DNA of 64,000 nucleotides, from NCBI RefSeq assembly GCF_900108405.1, contig NZ_FNXG01000002.1, positions 558,001 to 622,000 on the forward strand. The letters are read 5' to 3'. Made by a program: the position numbers and the translations under genes. This document shows positions 49,004 through 57,849 of the stretch, piece after piece. Source of the DNA: Paracoccus alkenifer (GTDB lineage Bacteria; Pseudomonadota; Alphaproteobacteria; Rhodobacterales; Rhodobacteraceae). Every line of letters begins with the position of its first letter. The stretch's first letter is position 1. Below the pieces are notes generated by a model. It was not told the origin of the DNA and made no database searches. It saw nothing but the letters and a program-made list of their open reading frames with translations.

Positions 49004-49975
49004 ATGGCGCTGCCGACCTATGCCTCGCCGCTGGAGCGTATCTGGCACTGGACCTATATCGCGCTTTGCGTGGCGATCTTTACCTTTCTGATCGCGCCGA
49101 TCCTGGTGGTGATCCCGCTCAGCTTCAACGCCGAGCCGTATTTCACCTTTACCGCCAAGATGCGCAGCTTTGACCCCGACGGGTATTCGCTGCGCTGGTA
49201 TGACACGCTGCTGACATTCGGCATGGCGCGCCCCGATGCGCCGCGCGATGCGGCGTGGTGGGCGGATGTCTGGGCCAATGCGCGCTGGATCAACGCGGCC
49301 AAGAACTCGGTCATCATCGGGATCTTCTCGACCATCCTGGCCACGGTGCTGGGGACGCTGGCCGCGCTGGGGCTGTCGCGGCCCGAGATGCCGTTCCGCC
49401 GGATGATCATGGCGATGCTGATCTCGCCCATGATCGTGCCGATCATCATCACCGCGACGGGGATGTTCTTTTTCTATTCCTCGGCCTGCGTGGACAGCAC
49501 CACGACGCTGGGGCGGTGGCTGGCGCCGGTGCTGTCGAACAACGGCTGCCTGGCGAACACTTATCTGGGGGTGATCCTGGCCCATGCCACGCTGGGGATT
49601 CCGTTCGTCATCATCACCGTGACGGCGACGCTGATCGGGTTCGACCAGTCGCTGAACCGGGCGGCGTCGTCGCTGGGGGCCAATCCGCGGCGGGTGTTTT
49701 TCAAGGTGACGATGCCGCTGATCCTGCCGGGCGTGATCTCGGGGGCGCTGTTCGCCTTTGTCACCTCGTTCGACGAGGTGGTGGCGGTGCTGTTCATCGC
49801 CGGTCCCGACCAGCAGACCATCCCGCGGCAGATGTGGAACGGCATCCGCGAACAGATCTCGCCGGCGATCCTGGCGGTGGCGACGCTGCTGGTGGTGTTC
49901 TCCATCCTGCTGCTGACCACGGTCGAGCTGCTGCGCCGGCGCAGCGAGCGGCTGCGCGGGCTGAGCCCGGCCTGA
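49004..49975 (+). CDS. ABC transporter permease 2, PotC-like
   Basis: 323 residues. Helix 1 is WTYIALCVAIFTFLIAPILV; the EAA loop SLNRAASSLGANPRRVFFKV and the PotC-like FVTSFDEVVAVLFIAGPDQQ are present. A moderate hydrophilic insert with two cysteines (SSACVDSTTTLGRW ... NNGCLANTYLG) lies between two helices. It starts three bases after permease 1 and completes the membrane dimer. Confidence 0.92.
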   Translation: MALPTYASPLERIWHWTYIALCVAIFTFLIAPILVVIPLSFNAEPYFTFTAKMRSFDPDGYSLRWYDTLLTFGMARPDAPRDAAWWADVWANARWINAAKNSVIIGIFSTILATVLGTLAALGLSRPEMPFRRMIMAMLISPMIVPIIITATGMFFFYSSACVDSTTTLGRWLAPVLSNNGCLANTYLGVILAHATLGIPFVIITVTATLIGFDQSLNRAASSLGANPRRVFFKVTMPLILPGVISGALFAFVTSFDEVVAVLFIAGPDQQTIPRQMWNGIREQISPAILAVATLLVVFSILLLTTVELLRRRSERLRGLSPA

Positions 49976-49982
49976 CCGCCGC

Positions 49983-50540
49983 ATGACCCCGGACGAGATC
50001 GAGGATGCCGCCGCCCGGCCGCGCGCGCCAGAGTTCACCCTGACGCCGTTTCAGGAACTGAACGGCAAGGGGCTGGCGGCGATCCATCGCTGGTATCTGC
50101 GCGACCTGTCCGCGGTGGGGGCGCTGATGGGCGACATCCGCGCCGGGCTGGCGCAGCCGGGGGAACTGGCCCCTGCGGTCCGGGGAATGCCGATGGCGCG
50201 GAACCTGGCGCTGTTCGGCACCGCCTGCGGCCAGCAATGCCGGGCGATCACCACCCACCACCAGATCGAGGATCTTCATCTTTACCCGGCGCTGGAACAG
50301 CACGAAAATCCGGGGCTGAACGCGGTTCTTGCCCGGCTGCGCGCCGAACATCGCGGGCTGGAGGCGCTGATCGAGACGCTGGCTGCGGCCGCCGATGCGT
50401 TGGCCGAGAACCCGGCGCCGGCCCGTTTCGACGCTTGCGCCGCCGGCTTTGCGGCGCTCGACCGCGCGGTGCGCTCGCATTTCCGCTATGAAGAGGACGA
50501 AATCGGTCCGGCGCTGGGGTATTACGAGATCCGGGTCTGA
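49983..50540 (+). CDS. Hemerythrin HHE-domain protein
   Basis: 185 residues, soluble, helical. Histidine and acidic motifs for a di-iron or haem site are HHQIEDLHLYPALEQHE (~96-112), LRAEHRGLEALIE (~120) and SHFRYEEDEIGPAL (~165-178). The family binds oxygen, nitric oxide or iron. The ATG is 7 bases after the permease stop, so it is probably transcribed with the ABC operon, though a link with transport is not obvious. It is convergent with the AEC transporter. Confidence 0.85.
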   Translation: MTPDEIEDAAARPRAPEFTLTPFQELNGKGLAAIHRWYLRDLSAVGALMGDIRAGLAQPGELAPAVRGMPMARNLALFGTACGQQCRAITTHHQIEDLHLYPALEQHENPGLNAVLARLRAEHRGLEALIETLAAAADALAENPAPARFDACAAGFAALDRAVRSHFRYEEDEIGPALGYYEIRV

Positions 50541-50550
50541 CGGCGCGCGC

Positions 50551-51492
50551 CTAGGGCAGCACCGCCAGCCAGAGCCACGCGCTCAGCAGGCTCAGCGCGG
50601 TGGCGACCAGCACCGAGGTCGCCGCCACCCGCTGCGCCCGCCCGTAAAGCGCCGCGAACAGATAGGCGTTGACCCCCGGCGGCATCGCCGCGGTCAGCAC
50701 GGCCGAACGCAGCCCGGCGGGCGAGGTTCCCAGCGCCCCGTTCAGCGCGAATGTGACCGCCGGGTGGACCACCAGCGAGGCCGCGCAGCACAGCGCGACC
50801 AGCCGCAGCTCGCCCTCGGGACGATAGCGATAAAGGATCCCTCCCAGCCCGAACAGCGCCGCCGGCAGCGCCGCGCGCGCAATCATCCCGGCCGCGGCCC
50901 AGAACCCCTCGGGCAGCACCAGCCCGGCGGTCTGCGCCAGATTGACCGCCAGCCCGGCAAGGATGCCGATCACCAGCGGCGTGCGCAGCACGCCCCCCAA
51001 TGCGCGCACCGCCACGGTCGCCACTGACAGGTTCTGGCCGCGGGCGCGGGTGAACTCCATCAAGGTGATGCCAAAAGTGTAAAGCAGCGGCGAATGGATC
51101 GCGATGATCGCATAGTTGCCGGCCAGCGCCTGCGCCCCGTAAGCACGCTCGGTAATCGGCACCCCCAGCAGCAGCGAGTTGGAAAACAGGCAGACAAAGC
51201 CGATCGCCACGCAATCCTCGGGCGCGCGGCCAAGGGCGCCGGCGCCGAAATACCCCAGCGCAAAGCTGACAAAGGCGCCCGTATAGAACGCCCCCAGCAT
51301 CCGCGCGTCCAGGTCGGCGCCCAGGTCCATCGAGGCCATGGACTGGAACAGCAGCACCGGCAGCGCGAAATTCTGGGCAAAGCGCTGGATGCCGTCGATG
51401 GCCGCATCCGACAGCATCCCGCGCCATGTCACCACATAGCCGTAGCCGAGGATCAGAAAGATCGGCAGGACGACCGTGAACAGGACGCTCAC
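50551..51492 (-). CDS. AEC-family transporter (auxin-efflux-carrier-like)
   Basis: 313 residues, ten helices in two five-helix halves. LFTVVLPIFLILGYGYVVTW, NFALPVLLFQSMAS, FVCLFSNSLLLGVPITERAY and AMPPGVNAYLFAALYGRAQ are typical of the AEC/MleP family, which moves malate, malonate or related compounds. Start GTG overlaps the upstream MBL gene stop as GTGA, so it is the last gene of the dacA-tmk-holB-tatD-MBL unit. Substrate unknown. Confidence 0.87.
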   Translation of the reverse strand: MSVLFTVVLPIFLILGYGYVVTWRGMLSDAAIDGIQRFAQNFALPVLLFQSMASMDLGADLDARMLGAFYTGAFVSFALGYFGAGALGRAPEDCVAIGFVCLFSNSLLLGVPITERAYGAQALAGNYAIIAIHSPLLYTFGITLMEFTRARGQNLSVATVAVRALGGVLRTPLVIGILAGLAVNLAQTAGLVLPEGFWAAAGMIARAALPAALFGLGGILYRYRPEGELRLVALCCAASLVVHPAVTFALNGALGTSPAGLRSAVLTAAMPPGVNAYLFAALYGRAQRVAATSVLVATALSLLSAWLWLAVLP

Positions 51493-52292
51493 AGTTCGAT
51501 CACCATGCCATCATGCGCGGGAACCACGTTTTCCGGGGTTTCCGCCAGCAGCTTGTCGTGGTCAAGGTCGATATGCATGTTCGTCAGCACCCCGCGCCGC
51601 GCGCCGGAACGCCGGATCCAGTCCAGCGTCAGCGCCAGATGCGCGTGGCTGGGGTGCGGCGTGCGGCGCAGCGCGTCGCAGATGAACAGCTCGGGGTGCA
51701 TGATTGCGGGCCAGGCCTCGTCCGGGATCTCGCGCACGTCGGGCAGATAGACCAGCGCCTTGCCGCCCACCGCCTCGGCAATGCGGAACCCAAGCGAGGG
51801 GATGCCGCCGTGATCGACCGTAAAGGGCGTGAAATGCAGCGCGCCGCCCGCGCCCTCGATGGTAAAGGGGCCGTCGATCAGGTTCAGTTGCAGGATCGGC
51901 GGATAGGTCGAGCCGGGCGGCGTCTCGAACGCATAGCCGAAACGGTGCAGCAGCGCCTGCGCCGTGGGCTGGTCCGCCCAGCCCGGCAGCAGCGCGCGGC
52001 GGTTGTGGACGATCTGGCGCAGATCGTCGAGCCCGTGGATATGGTCGGCGTGCGGATGCGTCCAGACCACCGCATCCAGCAGCCCCACGCCCGCGTCGGT
52101 CAGCTGCGCCACCATGTCGGGGCCGCTGTCGATCAGCACCTGCGTGGCGCCCAAGCGGCCCGGACGCTCGACCAGCAGCGAGCAGCGGCGGCGGCGGTTT
52201 TTCGGGTTCGAGGGGTCGCATTCGCCCCAATGCCCGCCCAGCCTCGGCACCCCTCCGGACGAGCCGCATCCGAGGATCGTGGCGCGGATCAC
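51489..52292 (-). CDS. MBL-fold hydrolase, PhnP-like
   Basis: 267 residues. TILGCGSSGGVPRLGG at the N-terminus, the metal motif THPHADHIHGLDDLR (~78-92) and DHGGIPSLGFRIAEA match the PhnP/YcbX-like group of metallo-beta-lactamase phosphodiesterases. It is not accompanied by phn genes. In alphaproteobacteria the gene habitually follows tatD; the physiological substrate is unknown. GTG start overlaps tatD as GTGA. Confidence 0.88.
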   Translation of the reverse strand: MIRATILGCGSSGGVPRLGGHWGECDPSNPKNRRRRCSLLVERPGRLGATQVLIDSGPDMVAQLTDAGVGLLDAVVWTHPHADHIHGLDDLRQIVHNRRALLPGWADQPTAQALLHRFGYAFETPPGSTYPPILQLNLIDGPFTIEGAGGALHFTPFTVDHGGIPSLGFRIAEAVGGKALVYLPDVREIPDEAWPAIMHPELFICDALRRTPHPSHAHLALTLDWIRRSGARRGVLTNMHIDLDHDKLLAETPENVVPAHDGMVIEL

Positions 52293-53098
52293 CGCGCCGG
52301 CCCCGCGGCCCGGGTAAACAGGCGGTCGAAATTGGCGCTGGTGGCGGCGGCGAATTCGGCCTCGGTCAGCCCGTAAAGCGCGGCGCCGGCGCGGGCGGTG
52401 TGGACGACATAGGCGGGTTCATTGCGCTTGCCACGATAGGGGGGCGGGGCCAGATAGGGCGCATCGGTTTCGACCAGCACCCGGTCCAGAGGCGCCGCGG
52501 CAAAGATCTCGCGGATCTCGGTTGACCGCGGAAACGCCGCGATCCCCGACATCGACAGGTAGAACCCCAGATCCAGCGCCACCTGCGCCAGTGCCGGCCC
52601 CGAGGTATAGCAGTGCATCACGCAGGAAAACGCCCCCGCCGCATGTTCGCGCGCAAGGATCGCGGCCATGTCGTCGTCGGCGTTGCGGGAATGGACGATC
52701 AGCGGCAGCCCGGTGCGGCGCGCGGCCTCGATATGCACCAACAGGCTTTCGGCCTGCGCGCGGGCGCTGTCGGCGGTATAGTGGTAATCCAGCCCGGTTT
52801 CGCCGATGCCGACGAACTTCGGATGCGCGGCCAACGCGGTCAGCGCCTGAACCGTGACCAGCGGTTCCTCGGCCGCATACATCGGGTGGGTGCCGGCGGC
52901 GTAGAACACGCCCTCATGCGCCTCGGCGATGGCGCGGACCTGCGGCTCGAGCTGCAGCCGGGTGCAGATGGTGACCATGCGCATGACCCCGGCGGCGCGG
53001 GCGCGGGTGACAAGATCACCGTGCTGCCCGTCGAAATCGGGGAAATCGAGGTGGCAATGGCTGTCCACCAGCTGCGGTGGCGCGGTGTCGGGGGTCAT
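52289..53098 (-). CDS. tatD: TatD-family metal-dependent hydrolase (DNase)
   Basis: 269 residues. LVDSHCHLDFPDFDG, GIGETGLDYHYTADS, PLIVHSRNADDDM, VMHCYTSGPALAQ and VLVETDAPYLAPPPYRGKRN supply the TIM-barrel metal ligands. Family members are 3'-5' exonucleases or D-aminoacyl-tRNA deacylase-like enzymes. The ATG at 53098 has GAGGA upstream and lies 10 bases after the holB stop; an earlier ATG at 53140 would overlap holB by 32 bases. Confidence 0.93.
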   Translation of the reverse strand: MTPDTAPPQLVDSHCHLDFPDFDGQHGDLVTRARAAGVMRMVTICTRLQLEPQVRAIAEAHEGVFYAAGTHPMYAAEEPLVTVQALTALAAHPKFVGIGETGLDYHYTADSARAQAESLLVHIEAARRTGLPLIVHSRNADDDMAAILAREHAAGAFSCVMHCYTSGPALAQVALDLGFYLSMSGIAAFPRSTEIREIFAAAPLDRVLVETDAPYLAPPPYRGKRNEPAYVVHTARAGAALYGLTEAEFAAATSANFDRLFTRAAGPAR

Positions 53099-53108
53099 CG
53101 GATCATCC

Positions 53109-54197
53109 TCAGCCGGGCGGGTCGGCGCGGCCTTGCGCAAGGGTCAGAAGCATATCCATCACCAGCGCCGCAGGGTCAAGGTTAACGGCCCGCCCGGCGC
53201 GGGCGCGGGCGGACAGCTCGGCCAGCGCGGCGGCCCAGTGGCGGGCGGCGCGATCGTCGGGGGAGATGCGGGCGAGGGTGGCGGATTCCTGCGGCGCGGC
53301 CTCGGGCAGGGGCGGGCCCAGCAGGCCGCTGCGGGCGGCGCGGGCGAGGAAAAGCTCCAGCAGCGTCATGGTCAGGTCAAAGGGATCGCCCTCGGCCCCC
53401 GGTCGTCCGGCGGCGGCCTGCGCGAAAGCCGCCGCGGCGTGGCGGTCCATGTCGGGATGGCGCGAAAACAGCGCGACCAGCTGCGCGTAACGGTCAAGCC
53501 CGTCCTGCCCGGCCAGCCGCAGCGCCTCGCCCACCGAACCGCCCGACAGCGCCGCCAGCCGGTCGGGATCGCCGGGCACCTCAAGCGGGGCGAGCGCGCG
53601 GGCCATGTCCTCGGGCGACAACGGTGCCAGCCGCAGCTCGCGGCAGCGCGAGCGGATGGTGGGCAGCAGCCGCGCCGGGCGATGCGCGACCAGCAGCAGC
53701 AGCGCGTCGCGCGGCGGTTCCTCAAGCAGTTTGAGCAGCGCGTTGGCGGCGTTGGGGTTCATGTCGTCGGCGGCGTCGATGATGGCGACGCGGCGCCCGC
53801 CCTCGACAGCCGACAGCTGGAAAAACGACAGCAGCCGGCGCATGTCCTCGACGGTGATCTCGCCGCGCAGCCGGCCCTTGTCGTCAAGGCTGCGGCGGAC
53901 GAGATGCAGCCGAGGCTCGGACAGGGCCAGCAGCCGGCGGGCGACGGGGTGGTCCGGCGGCACCGACAGGTCGGGGGTAGCGGCGTCGGCCAGCAGCCAG
54001 CGGGCGATGCGCCAGGCCAGCGTGGCCTTGCCGGTGCCGCGCGGGCCGGTGATCAGCCAGCCGTGGTGCAGCCGCCCCGAGGTGGCGGCGGCGTGGAATT
54101 GCGCGACGGCGGCGTCCTGTCCGATCAGAGTGGCGGTCTCGCGCGGGTGGGGGGCGCCGGGCACGCGGTCGGATTCGACGGGGGTATCCTCGGTCAT
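53109..54197 (-). CDS. holB: DNA polymerase III subunit delta'
   Basis: Clamp-loader subunit. 362 residues. The N-terminus GQDAAVAQFHAAATSGRLHH, then LITGPRGTGKATLAWRIARW (P-loop-like) and ATLLKLLEEPP-type segment NALLKLLEEPPRDALLLLVA, followed by TIRSRCRELRLAPLSPEDMA (SRC motif), identify the family. The zinc-module cysteines seen in tau are absent, as is common for delta'. Start overlaps the tmk stop as ATGA. Confidence 0.93.
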   Translation of the reverse strand: MTEDTPVESDRVPGAPHPRETATLIGQDAAVAQFHAAATSGRLHHGWLITGPRGTGKATLAWRIARWLLADAATPDLSVPPDHPVARRLLALSEPRLHLVRRSLDDKGRLRGEITVEDMRRLLSFFQLSAVEGGRRVAIIDAADDMNPNAANALLKLLEEPPRDALLLLVAHRPARLLPTIRSRCRELRLAPLSPEDMARALAPLEVPGDPDRLAALSGGSVGEALRLAGQDGLDRYAQLVALFSRHPDMDRHAAAAFAQAAAGRPGAEGDPFDLTMTLLELFLARAARSGLLGPPLPEAAPQESATLARISPDDRAARHWAAALAELSARARAGRAVNLDPAALVMDMLLTLAQGRADPPG

Positions 54198-54814
54198 GGG
54201 GCAGCCAGCGCCTGACGCACGCGGGCGGCGACGGTGGCCGCAGCGCCGCTGCCGTCGATCAGCCGCACCCGCGCCGGGTGGCGGCGGGCGAGGTCGTGGA
54301 AGCCGGCGCGCAGGCGCAGCTGAAAGCCCAGGCCCATGGATTCATAGCGGTCCTCGGCCTCGGTGCCGCGCCCGGTGGCCCGGGCCAACGCCTCGGCGGG
54401 GTCGAGGTCGATGACCAGGGTCCGGTCCGGCTCGACCCCGATCACCAGCCGGTGCAGCGATTCGACCAGGTCCGACAGCCGGGCCTGTTCCGCCCCTCGC
54501 GCCGCGCCCTGATAGACGCGGGTCGAATCGGCGAAACGGTCGGTCACCACCCAGGCGCCGCGGTCGAGCGCCGGGCGGATCAGCCGTTCCAGATGGTCGC
54601 GGCGGGCGGCGGTGAACAGCAGCAGCTCGGTTTCGGGTGACCAGCGGTCGGGCGGCCCCTCGACCAGCAGGCGGCGGATATCCTCGGCGCCCCTTGATCC
54701 GCCGGGTTCGCGGGTCAGAACCACCTCGTGCCCCTCGGCCCGCAGCGCATCGGCCAGCAGCCGTGCCTGGGTGGATTTGCCCGACCCGTCGATGCCCTCG
54801 AAACTGATGAACAC
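54194..54814 (-). CDS. tmk: Thymidylate kinase
   Basis: Phosphorylates dTMP to dTDP. 206 residues. P-loop FEGIDGSGKSTQARLLADAL, REPGGSRGAEDIRRLL (DR-type substrate site), VVTDRFADSTRVYQGAARG and the LID region RGTEAEDRYESMG are intact. Start GTG at 54814 is 11 bases after the dacA stop. dacA-tmk-holB-tatD is a recurrent alphaproteobacterial order. Confidence 0.95.
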   Translation of the reverse strand: MFISFEGIDGSGKSTQARLLADALRAEGHEVVLTREPGGSRGAEDIRRLLVEGPPDRWSPETELLLFTAARRDHLERLIRPALDRGAWVVTDRFADSTRVYQGAARGAEQARLSDLVESLHRLVIGVEPDRTLVIDLDPAEALARATGRGTEAEDRYESMGLGFQLRLRAGFHDLARRHPARVRLIDGSGAAATVAARVRQALAAP

Positions 54815-54825
54815 GCCGCCGCCGG

Positions 54826-55995
54826 TCAGCCGCGGACCGCGGTAATCGCGCGCTGGCCCAGCCGCAGCGCCGCGTTCTGCAAGCGCCCCACGAACCCCGC
54901 CCGCGCCACATCCGTCGCCGCAAACAGCGCCAGCCGCGATTCGACCGAGCCGGGGACCGAGATCACCAGCTCGCCCAGTCGCTGGCCGGCGGCGATAGGG
55001 GCCTCGACCGGGCTGTCGAACACCGCCTCGGCGGTGACGCCCGAGGCAGCGCCCGCGGGGATCAGCACGTTCACCCCGTCGTCGGTGGTCAGCGCCACCC
55101 GCCGCGATTCGCCCAGCCAGACCGGCGCCCAGGCAACGGTTTCGCCCTTGGGAATCACGGTGTGCATGGTGAACTGGCCAAAGGCCCAGTTGACGATCCG
55201 TTCCGATTCCTCGGCCCGCGCGCGTTCCGAGCCAAGCCCGTTCAGCACAAAGATCACCCGCCGCCCGTTCTGCACCGCCGAGCCGACCAGCCCATAGCCC
55301 GCCTCTTGCGTGTGGCCGGTCTTGAGCCCGTCGGCCCCCAGACCCATCCCGAGGATCGGGTTGCGGTTGTGGATATTCGCCGGCGCGCGGTTGTCGTACT
55401 CAAAGGTCTTGAGCGCGAAATTCGCGTAAAGCTGGGGGAAATCGCGGATCAGCCGCTCGGCCAGCAGGCCAAGATCGGCCGCGGACATGACATGGCCCGG
55501 CGCCGGCCACCCCGAGGAATTCATCAGCCGCGTGTCGGTCAGCCCCAGCTCGCGGGCGCGGGCGTTCATCTGGCGGGTGAATTCTTCCTCGCTGCCGGCC
55601 AGGCCCTCGGCCAGGACAACGCAGGCGTCGTTTCCGGACAGCACGATCACGCCCTTGATCAGCTCGTCCACCGTGGGGCGGTCCTGTTCGTTCAGGAACA
55701 TGGTCGAGCCGCCCATCTGCCGGGCCTTGGTCGAAACGGGAAAGGTGGTGTCCAGCGTGACGCGCCCGTTCCGCAGCGCCTCGAACACCATGTATGTGGT
55801 CATCAGCTTGGACATCGAGGCGGGGGGCAGGGCCTCTTGCGCGTTCTTTTCCAGCAGCACGGTGCCGGTGGTCATGTCATAGACCCAGGCCGCACGGGCC
55901 GAGGTGTCGAACCCCTGCGCGGAGGCCGGAATCGCCCACAGCAGCATCAGCGCCGCGGAAAGACCGGCCAGAACACGGGACAGAAGCGCACGCAT
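54826..55995 (-). CDS. dacA: D-alanyl-D-alanine carboxypeptidase (PBP5/6-like)
   Basis: Trims the terminal D-Ala of peptidoglycan pentapeptides in the periplasm. 389 residues. The signal peptide ends PASAQG. Penicillin-binding motifs are ASMSKLM (SxxK), LSGNDAC (SxN) and LKTGHTQEAG (KTG). The C-terminal PBP5 beta domain (~290-370) is present, and the end has an amphipathic helix (GRLQNAALRLGQRAITAV) that would anchor the protein to the membrane. The ATG at 55995 has AAGGA upstream; the ATG at 56043 would prefix non-signal residues. Confidence 0.95.
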   Translation of the reverse strand: MRALLSRVLAGLSAALMLLWAIPASAQGFDTSARAAWVYDMTTGTVLLEKNAQEALPPASMSKLMTTYMVFEALRNGRVTLDTTFPVSTKARQMGGSTMFLNEQDRPTVDELIKGVIVLSGNDACVVLAEGLAGSEEEFTRQMNARARELGLTDTRLMNSSGWPAPGHVMSAADLGLLAERLIRDFPQLYANFALKTFEYDNRAPANIHNRNPILGMGLGADGLKTGHTQEAGYGLVGSAVQNGRRVIFVLNGLGSERARAEESERIVNWAFGQFTMHTVIPKGETVAWAPVWLGESRRVALTTDDGVNVLIPAGAASGVTAEAVFDSPVEAPIAAGQRLGELVISVPGSVESRLALFAATDVARAGFVGRLQNAALRLGQRAITAVRG

Positions 55996-56124
55996 GAGTG
56001 GTCCTTTGCCTGTTTGCGACAGGGTTAACCGAGCCGGCGCCATCTGGCAACGCCGTCCTCTCGCACAGCCTGCACCGACACAGGTAAAGATTCCCTGAAC
56101 GTGCGCAGGAAAACCGCGGCAGTG

Positions 56125-56147
56125 GCCGGGGGTGTGAAGCCCCCGGC
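56125..56147 (-). terminator. Hairpin after the DEAD-box helicase
   Basis: GCCGGGGG (56125-56132) and CCCCCGGC (56140-56147) with a seven-base loop, 13 bases beyond the helicase stop in its direction of transcription. The T run (TTTT) comes only 12 bases later, so termination may be weak. Confidence 0.45.
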
Positions 56148-56160
56148 TGCGGCATATAGC

Positions 56161-57606
56161 CTAGCCCTGAGTCGCCCGGGGCGCGCGCGAGGGTCGCCGC
56201 GCCGGGCGCTTGCGCGCCGTAGCGGGCGCCGCCCCGCGGGACGGGCGGGCCGAGGCGGGGGCGCCCACCGGCACCTCGCCCCCGATCACCGGAATCGCGG
56301 CCTTGATGGTCTTTTCGATGGCCCGCAGCTCGCCCAGCTCGGCGGGCGCGCAAAAAGCCACGGCGCGGCCGTCGCGGCCGGCGCGGGCGGTGCGGCCGAT
56401 GCGGTGGACATAGTTTTCCGGCACATTCGGCAGGTCATAGTTATAGACATGCGCGACCTGCGGGATGTCGATGCCGCGCGCCGCCACGTCGGTGGCGACC
56501 AGCACCTGCGTATCCTCGGCCCGGAACGAGGCGAGCGCCCGTTCCCGCTGTCCCTGGCTCTTGTTGCCGTGGATGGCGGCGACCTTGAAGCCCCATTTTT
56601 CCAGCAGCTTGGACAGTTTTTCAGACCCGTGCTTGGTGCGGCCGAAAACAATCGCCAACTCACCCGGATGTTTGGCCAGATACTCGGCCAGCAGCGTGGC
56701 CTTGTCGCCCTGGTTTACGAAATGCACGCCTTGCGCGATCTTGTCGGCGGGACGGCCCGGAGGGTTCGCCTCGACCCGGACCGGATCGGTCAGGTAGCTG
56801 TCGGCCAGTTCCTCCATCAGCTTGGGCATGGTGGCGGAAAACAGCAGGGTCTGGCGGTTGCGGGGCAGCAGCTTGGCGATGCGGCGCAGCGCGTGGATAA
56901 AGCCGATGTCGAGCATCTGGTCGGCCTCGTCCAGCACCAGATAGCTGGTGTCGTCGAAACGGATCGCCTTGCGCTCGATCAGGTCGATCAGCCGGCCGGG
57001 CGTTGCAATCAGCACATCGACGCCGCGCGACAGCCGGTCGATCTGCACGTTGATCGAGGCGCCGCCGACCACGCGAAAGGCGCGCAGCCCGGTGCCCTGG
57101 GCATAGGCTTCGACGTTCTGGGCGATCTGCGTCGCCAGTTCGCGGGTCGGCGCCAGGATCAGGGCGCGGCAGGTGCCCGGCTCGGGGCGCTTGCCGGCGA
57201 TCAGCAGCCGGGTCAGCATCGGCAGGCTGAAGGCCGCGGTCTTGCCGGTGCCGGTCTGTGCCAGCCCCAGCAGGTCGCGCCCCGCCACGATGGACGGAAT
57301 CGCCTGCGCCTGGATCGGCGTCGGCTCGTTCAGCCCCAGCGGCGGCAGGTTGATCGCCACGCGGGCGTCGATGCCCATGCGGGTAAAGGCGGTGTCGATG
57401 TCGGGAATGGCGCGGCGGATAAAGGGTTCGGCCTCAGTCCGGGCCTTTTTGGCGCGGCCGGGGCCGCGGCGGGCATCGAACCCGGCCGAACGCGGCTTGC
57501 CGGCCGCCGGGGTGTCATCGCCCCGGACATGGCTGCCGCCCTGCGGCTTGCGGTTGCCCGAGGGACGCGAGGTATCGGGGCGGGAAGTGCGGATATGTTC
57601 GTTCAT
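56161..57606 (-). CDS. DEAD-box ATP-dependent RNA helicase (RhlE-like)
   Basis: 481 residues. A basic ~60-residue N-terminal extension precedes the Q motif (LNEPTPIQAQAIP), motif I AQTGTGKTAAF, Ia PTRELA, Ib TPGRLID, II VLDEADQMLD, III FSATM, then the second domain with IVFGRTKHGSEKL, VATDVAARGIDIP and HRIGRTARAGRDG. The C-terminus is a basic Arg/Pro/Ala-rich tail that likely binds RNA. It acts in ribosome assembly or cold adaptation by analogy. A 243-base leader with a perfect hairpin precedes it. Confidence 0.93.
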   Translation of the reverse strand: MNEHIRTSRPDTSRPSGNRKPQGGSHVRGDDTPAAGKPRSAGFDARRGPGRAKKARTEAEPFIRRAIPDIDTAFTRMGIDARVAINLPPLGLNEPTPIQAQAIPSIVAGRDLLGLAQTGTGKTAAFSLPMLTRLLIAGKRPEPGTCRALILAPTRELATQIAQNVEAYAQGTGLRAFRVVGGASINVQIDRLSRGVDVLIATPGRLIDLIERKAIRFDDTSYLVLDEADQMLDIGFIHALRRIAKLLPRNRQTLLFSATMPKLMEELADSYLTDPVRVEANPPGRPADKIAQGVHFVNQGDKATLLAEYLAKHPGELAIVFGRTKHGSEKLSKLLEKWGFKVAAIHGNKSQGQRERALASFRAEDTQVLVATDVAARGIDIPQVAHVYNYDLPNVPENYVHRIGRTARAGRDGRAVAFCAPAELGELRAIEKTIKAAIPVIGGEVPVGAPASARPSRGAAPATARKRPARRPSRAPRATQG

Positions 57607-57756
57607 TCTGGTTTTCCGTGCCGCGATTCCCCGTATCGGAAACGCAGCGACATGGGCCGCGGGCAGCGCCGGCGGCAGGGCAAGGGTCGCGGGTCAGATA
57701 CGAAACCCGCCGGCAACCCTGCGTGAGATGGGGAACCAGTCGATTGTCGGACCCTG

Positions 57757-57775
57757 GCGGAAACGAGGTTTCCGC
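57757..57775 (-). promoter_or_regulatory. Perfect inverted repeat in the helicase leader region
   Basis: GCGGAAAC-GAG-GTTTCCGC, an 8-bp stem with a three-base loop, about 150 bases upstream of the helicase start and 75 bases after the LLM gene's stop. It could be an operator, a leader-RNA hairpin, or a terminator of the LLM gene, although no T tract follows. Confidence 0.4.
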
Positions 57776-57849
57776 GGCTGCTCACGCGGCAGCGGGTGGC
57801 GACCGGGGGAACATGACCATTCCGGCGCAAAAGTCAAGGGGTTGCAGGA

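Noticed and set aside
47630..50038. 802-residue minus-strand open frame over the two ABC permeases
   Set aside because: Shadow of the permease genes; full of Arg/Gln/His and without any motif.
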